A stretch of 64,000 nt of DNA from Chitinophaga vietnamensis (GTDB taxonomy: Bacteria > Bacteroidota > Bacteroidia > Chitinophagales > Chitinophagaceae), in contig NZ_CABHMS010000003.1 of the NCBI RefSeq assembly GCF_902167635.1, positions 310,001 through 374,000 on the forward strand. Reading direction: 5' to 3'. Shown piece by piece: positions 61,280-64,000 of the stretch. The first letter of the stretch is position 1, and each line of letters starts with the position of its first letter. The notes under the pieces were generated by a model. That model did no database searches, was not told the origin of the DNA, and saw nothing but the letters and a program-made list of their open reading frames with translations. The translations under genes and the position numbers were made by a program.

Positions 61280-61342
61280 TTTCGTTTTGTTATGATTTGC
61301 AATAAAAAGAAACAATCTGAAACTAAAGTATAAAATAAAATG

Positions 61343-61358
61343 AAATACGCGCGTATTT
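61343..61358. promoter_or_regulatory. 16-bp palindrome in the glpD/DeoR divergent region
   Basis: AAATACGCGCGTATTT is perfectly symmetric and lies 64 nt before the glpD GTG. It is a candidate operator for the DeoR/GlpR-type regulator, but it differs from the known GlpR half-site, so the match is positional only. Confidence 0.45.
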
Positions 61359-61480
61359 TTTGATGTATGGAGAAGAAAATGAGATTAAAGAAATTAAAAT
61401 ACTGGTTTTCATAAATTTGCAATTGAGTATTCTAATTTCACTTTAAAATCAGGTCTTTCATATTATTTCAAAAAACGGGT

Positions 61481-61488
61481 TATCTTTG
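61481..61488 (+). promoter_or_regulatory. Bacteroidota -7 promoter element of the DeoR gene
   Basis: TATCTTTG matches TAnnTTTG and ends 4 nt before the ATG at 61493, so a transcript from it would be almost leaderless. A second match, TAAATTTG at 61412-61419, would give a leader of about 65 nt. Neither has a clear -33 TTG at normal distance. Confidence 0.35.
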
Positions 61489-61492
61489 TTTT

Positions 61493-62266
61493 ATGTCGAT
61501 GATCAATATTGCCGAACGCCATAAGTTCATCCTGAACAAACTGCACGAGAAAGGCTATGTAAATGTGCTGGAGCTCTGCAAAGAGCTGGATGTATCGGGC
61601 GTGACTATACGAAAAGACCTGAAACTGCTGGAAGATAAATCTTTGTTGTTCCGTTCACATGGCGGCGCCACGGTGCAGAATCCGTATACGATGGACAAGC
61701 CCGTGAATGAGAAAGAGAAGATACGGAAAGAAGAGAAGGCAGGCATCGGGGAGGCGGCAGCGGCGCTCATCGCGCCGAATGATGCGATCATCATCGCCTC
61801 CGGCACATCGGTGCTGGCACTTGCAAAACATATTCATCCCAAAGGACATCTCACGGTGATCACCGGCGCGATCAATGTAGCGCTGGAACTGCTGCGCCGC
61901 CCGGAGATAGAGGTGATCCAGCTTGGCGGCCACCTGCGCAACAGCTCCACTTCCGTAACAGGACCCTATGCAGAAAAGATACTGGAAGATTTCTCCTGTA
62001 GTAAATTATTTCTGGGGGTAGATGGTATTGACCTGGATTTCGGGCTAACCACTACTAATATTATGGAAGCGCACCTGAACCAGAAGATGATCGCGACTGT
62101 TCAGAAAACCATTGTGCTGGCGGATTCCAGCAAGTTTGGCAAACGCGGCTTCGGCCGCATCTGTGGCCTGGACGAGATAGATGAAATTATTACCGACAGC
62201 GGCATCGCTGAACATACGCTCCGGCAACTGGAAGAGATGGGCGTAAAAGTAACCGTTACTCATTAG
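61493..62266 (+). CDS. DeoR-family transcriptional regulator (GlpR-like)
   Basis: The 257-residue protein has the DeoR HTH (FILNKLHEKGYVNVLELCKE, LDVSGVTIRKDLKLLEDKS) and a sugar-phosphate sensing domain (IIIASGTSVLALAKHI, LGVDGIDLDFGLTTTNIMEA). The position divergent from glpD suggests it senses glycerol-3-phosphate or a related phosphate and represses glpD. It ends within the AraC remnant on the other strand (3-nt overlap of stop codons). Confidence 0.9.
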   Translation: MSMINIAERHKFILNKLHEKGYVNVLELCKELDVSGVTIRKDLKLLEDKSLLFRSHGGATVQNPYTMDKPVNEKEKIRKEEKAGIGEAAAALIAPNDAIIIASGTSVLALAKHIHPKGHLTVITGAINVALELLRRPEIEVIQLGGHLRNSSTSVTGPYAEKILEDFSCSKLFLGVDGIDLDFGLTTTNIMEAHLNQKMIATVQKTIVLADSSKFGKRGFGRICGLDEIDEIITDSGIAEHTLRQLEEMGVKVTVTH

Positions 62267-62561
62267 CCCCTCCAGACCTTGCGGCAGGCGCCGGGCGTAA
62301 CACCCTTTACCTGTTTGAACAATCGCGCGAAATAATTGGCGGATTGAAATTTAATTCAAATGCAATGCTGGCAATATCCCTCGTAACGTTTTGCAACAGT
62401 ATCTGGCTGTGCAGGATGTTCACTTCATTGATCCACTGCTTGGGAGGCTTGTCTGTAGCCTCTTTCACGCATTTATTAAGATAGTTTTCCGAGATGTTCA
62501 GCTTATACGCATAGAAGGCAACACCTTTTTCCCTGAGGTGATGTTGCTGACAGTCACGTTT
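62263..62561 (-). pseudogene. AraC-family regulator remnant, 5'-truncated and frameshifted
   Basis: The minus strand encodes the C-terminal HTH of an AraC regulator: REKGVAFYAYKLNISENYLN, CVKEATDKPPKQWINEV, then NILHSQILLQNVTRDIASIA and FELN. At the A run 62347-62349 one base is missing; in the next frame the sequence goes on with FQSANYFARLFKQVKGVTPG and stops at 62263. The whole N-terminal domain is missing, and octamer-type repeat units follow about 70 nt upstream of the break. The gene is dead. Confidence 0.85.
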
Positions 62562-62630
62562 TGTGCTAATCTGAATTGATGTATTGATTTTCGAATTTGG
62601 TATCACTAACTTCGGAAGTTCGTACACACA

Positions 62631-62667
62631 TAAATCCAAAAATCTGTAAATCCAAAAATCCGTAAAT
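62631..62667. repeat. solitary arm of octamer-type repeats upstream of ureA
   Basis: TAAATCCAAA, ATCTGTAAATCC and AAAAATCCGTAAAT are units of the same kind as in 34053-34180 and 38740-38950, but the complementary arm is absent. They end 3 nt before the ureA ATG and take up the space of its ribosome binding region. Confidence 0.65.
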
Positions 62668-62670
62668 ATT

Positions 62671-62973
62671 ATGCATCTAACTCCCCGAGAAACGGAAAAA
62701 TTGTTGCTCCACCTGGCTGGAGAAGTAGCGGCCAAACGCAAGGCACGCGGGCTTAAACTCAATTATCCCGAGTCCATCGCGCTGATCAGCAGCGAACTGC
62801 TGGAAGCGGCACGCGACGGGAAATCGGTCGCGGAGCTCATGCAGTTCGGCGCCACTATCCTCACCAGAGAGGATGTCATGGAAGGCATCCCCGAAATGAT
62901 CCACGACGTGCAGATTGAGGCCACCTTCCCGGATGGCACCAAGCTCGTGACCGTCCACAACCCGATCCGATAA
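62671..62973 (+). CDS. ureA: urease subunit gamma
   Basis: The 100-residue protein is of exact family length and begins [20 protein letters not shown]. It contains [20 protein letters not shown] and ends TLVTVHNPI-type ([10 protein letters not shown]). It is the smallest subunit of the nickel urease that splits urea into ammonia and CO2. ureB follows after 16 nt. Confidence 0.97.
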   Translation: MHLTPRETEKLLLHLAGEVAAKRKARGLKLNYPESIALISSELLEAARDGKSVAELMQFGATILTREDVMEGIPEMIHDVQIEATFPDGTKLVTVHNPIR

Positions 62974-62989
62974 TTTTAAAACTGTCATC

Positions 62990-63364
62990 ATGATTCCCGG
63001 AGAATATTTTATCGCCGATGGCGATATCAACTGTAACGTGGGGAGAGATACCGTTAGCATTAAAGTGATCAATACCGGCGACCGCCCGGTGCAGATCGGC
63101 TCCCATTGCCATTTTTTTGAAGTGAATCGCCAGGTGAGCTTCGACCGTGCCAAAGCATTTGGTATGCGGCTCAACATTGCCGCAGGTACTGCTGTACGCT
63201 TTGAACCCGGCGAAGAAAAAGAAGTGCAGCTCGTGGCCTTCGGCGGCGCCCGGAAAGCCTTTGGCATCAATAACCTCGTGAATGGCGACACCACGCAGGA
63301 TGCCGCTAAAGCCGCCGCCGTAGCGAAACTCGAACCGCTCAATTTTAAAAACCAAGCACAATGA
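62990..63364 (+). CDS. ureB: urease subunit beta
   Basis: The 124-residue protein begins [20 protein letters not shown]. It contains [20 protein letters not shown] and [20 protein letters not shown], the family hallmarks. Its stop codon overlaps the ureC start (ATGA), so the two are translationally coupled. Confidence 0.97.
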   Translation: MIPGEYFIADGDINCNVGRDTVSIKVINTGDRPVQIGSHCHFFEVNRQVSFDRAKAFGMRLNIAAGTAVRFEPGEEKEVQLVAFGGARKAFGINNLVNGDTTQDAAKAAAVAKLEPLNFKNQAQ

Positions 63365-64000
63365 CCCTGAAGATCAATAAAACCAAATATGCCAATATGT
63401 ACGGCCCCACTGTGGGCGATAAAGTGCGGCTGGGCGATACCAATATCATCATCGAGATAGAAAAAGACTTCAATAGCTACGGCGATGAAAGTAAATTCGG
63501 CGGCGGCAAAACGGTGCGCGATGGCATGGCGCAATCCAGCACCGCCACCCGCGACCAGGGCGTGCTAGACTTTGTGATCACCAACGTGATCCTGCTCGAT
63601 CACTGGGGCATCGTGAAAGGCGACCTCGGCATCAAAGATGGCAGGATCGTGGGTTTCGGTCAGGCTGGCAATCCAGATACCATGGACGGTGTAGCGCCAA
63701 ACATGATCATCGGCGCCTCCACAGAAGTACACGGCGGCGATGGCCTCATCGTTACTGCCGGTGGCATTGATACGCATATTCACTTCATCAGTCCGCAGCA
63801 GATAGAAACAGCGCTCTTCAGTGGCGTCACCACCATGATCGGCGGTGGTACAGGACCGGCAGACGGTACCAATGCCACTACTATCACGCCCGGTAAATGG
63901 TTCATCGAAAGGATGCTGCAATCCGCAGAAGCATTTCCGATGAACCTCGGTTTCTTCGGAAAGGGCAACTGTGCTACAGAAGCGCCCATCGCGGAGCAGA
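63361..64000 (+). CDS. ureC: urease subunit alpha, N-terminal part (3' end outside window)
   Basis: ATG 63361 overlaps the ureB stop and opens a frame that runs to the window end (213 codons seen of about 570). The sequence starts [34 protein letters not shown]. It contains [14 protein letters not shown], whose two His are nickel ligands of the active site, and [16 protein letters not shown]. The accessory genes ureDEFG are expected downstream. Confidence 0.97.
   Translation, partial: MTLKINKTKYANMYGPTVGDKVRLGDTNIIIEIEKDFNSYGDESKFGGGKTVRDGMAQSSTATRDQGVLDFVITNVILLDHWGIVKGDLGIKDGRIVGFGQAGNPDTMDGVAPNMIIGASTEVHGGDGLIVTAGGIDTHIHFISPQQIETALFSGVTTMIGGGTGPADGTNATTITPGKWFIERMLQSAEAFPMNLGFFGKGNCATEAPIAEQ

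Noticed and set aside
1-64000. tRNA, rRNA or riboswitch genes
   Set aside because: I looked for cloverleaf signatures, conserved rRNA segments and known riboswitch cores by eye and found none; a covariance-model search would be needed to exclude small RNAs.

Overview
The window reads as a chromosomal segment of a Bacteroidota bacterium close to Chitinophaga (Chitinophagaceae). The reasons are two SusC/SusD pairs, a one-protein hybrid two-component regulator (HTCS), a type IX secretion C-terminal domain, SPII lipoproteins of the CKK/CSK type, many secreted glycoside hydrolases, and almost no Shine-Dalgarno sequences. I saw no tRNA, rRNA, CRISPR array, transposase or phage gene.

Layout. 1-21.2 kb is a polysaccharide utilisation locus. 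It holds a GH42 beta-galactosidase (5' end outside the window), a GH5 endoglucanase-like enzyme with ricin-type repeats, an SdhC-like membrane protein, a TIM-barrel isomerase, GH97, a PA14-containing GH31, SusC, SusD, a PKD-type surface lipoprotein, a CE20-type acetylesterase and a convergent HTCS. The enzyme set (endoglucanase, alpha-xylosidase-like GH31, beta-galactosidase, sialate-esterase-like CE20) fits an acetylated xyloglucan-like glycan; the substrate is inferred. 21.3-24.0 kb is a pirin/YceI/isochorismatase operon beside a Crp/Fnr gene broken by an internal deletion. 24.1-28.0 kb has an outer-membrane barrel protein, a quinone-oxidoreductase/HxlR divergent pair and a lipoprotein. 28.2-32.5 kb is a group of poorly known genes around an eCIS-core (DUF4157) protein with a HET-C-like motif. 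32.5-38.7 kb has zwf, a nuclease-inhibitor/secreted-nuclease pair, a LysR regulator, a methyltransferase and a YdeI-like protein. 38.9-45.5 kb has GH30, a MarR-GNAT fusion, GH95 and a VOC protein. 45.5-52.8 kb has Crp, DoxX, a fatty acid hydroxylase and a second SusCD pair with no enzymes. 52.8-59.7 kb has small regulator/effector pairs (ArsR/SRPBCC, TetR/FabF, MarR/GNAT), a serine hydrolase, a truncated haemoglobin and a RibD-like reductase. 59.7-62.3 kb is glpD divergent from a DeoR regulator, then an AraC remnant. 62.7 kb to the end is the start of a urease operon (ureA, ureB, 5' part of ureC).

Two non-coding patterns stand out. First, a 15-bp inverted repeat (TTGTAA-N3-TGACAA) occurs three times, all in or at the edge of the PUL, and may mark one regulon. 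Second, a family of very long intergenic palindromes, with arms up to 101 bp and nearly perfect, made of GGATT and TTTACGGA-type modules, sits right at gene 3' ends. One arm encodes the last codons of GH95, and one element combines both module types. Several one-component regulators (HxlR, two MarR, ArsR, TetR) have clean palindromes next to their start codons that look like autoregulatory operators.
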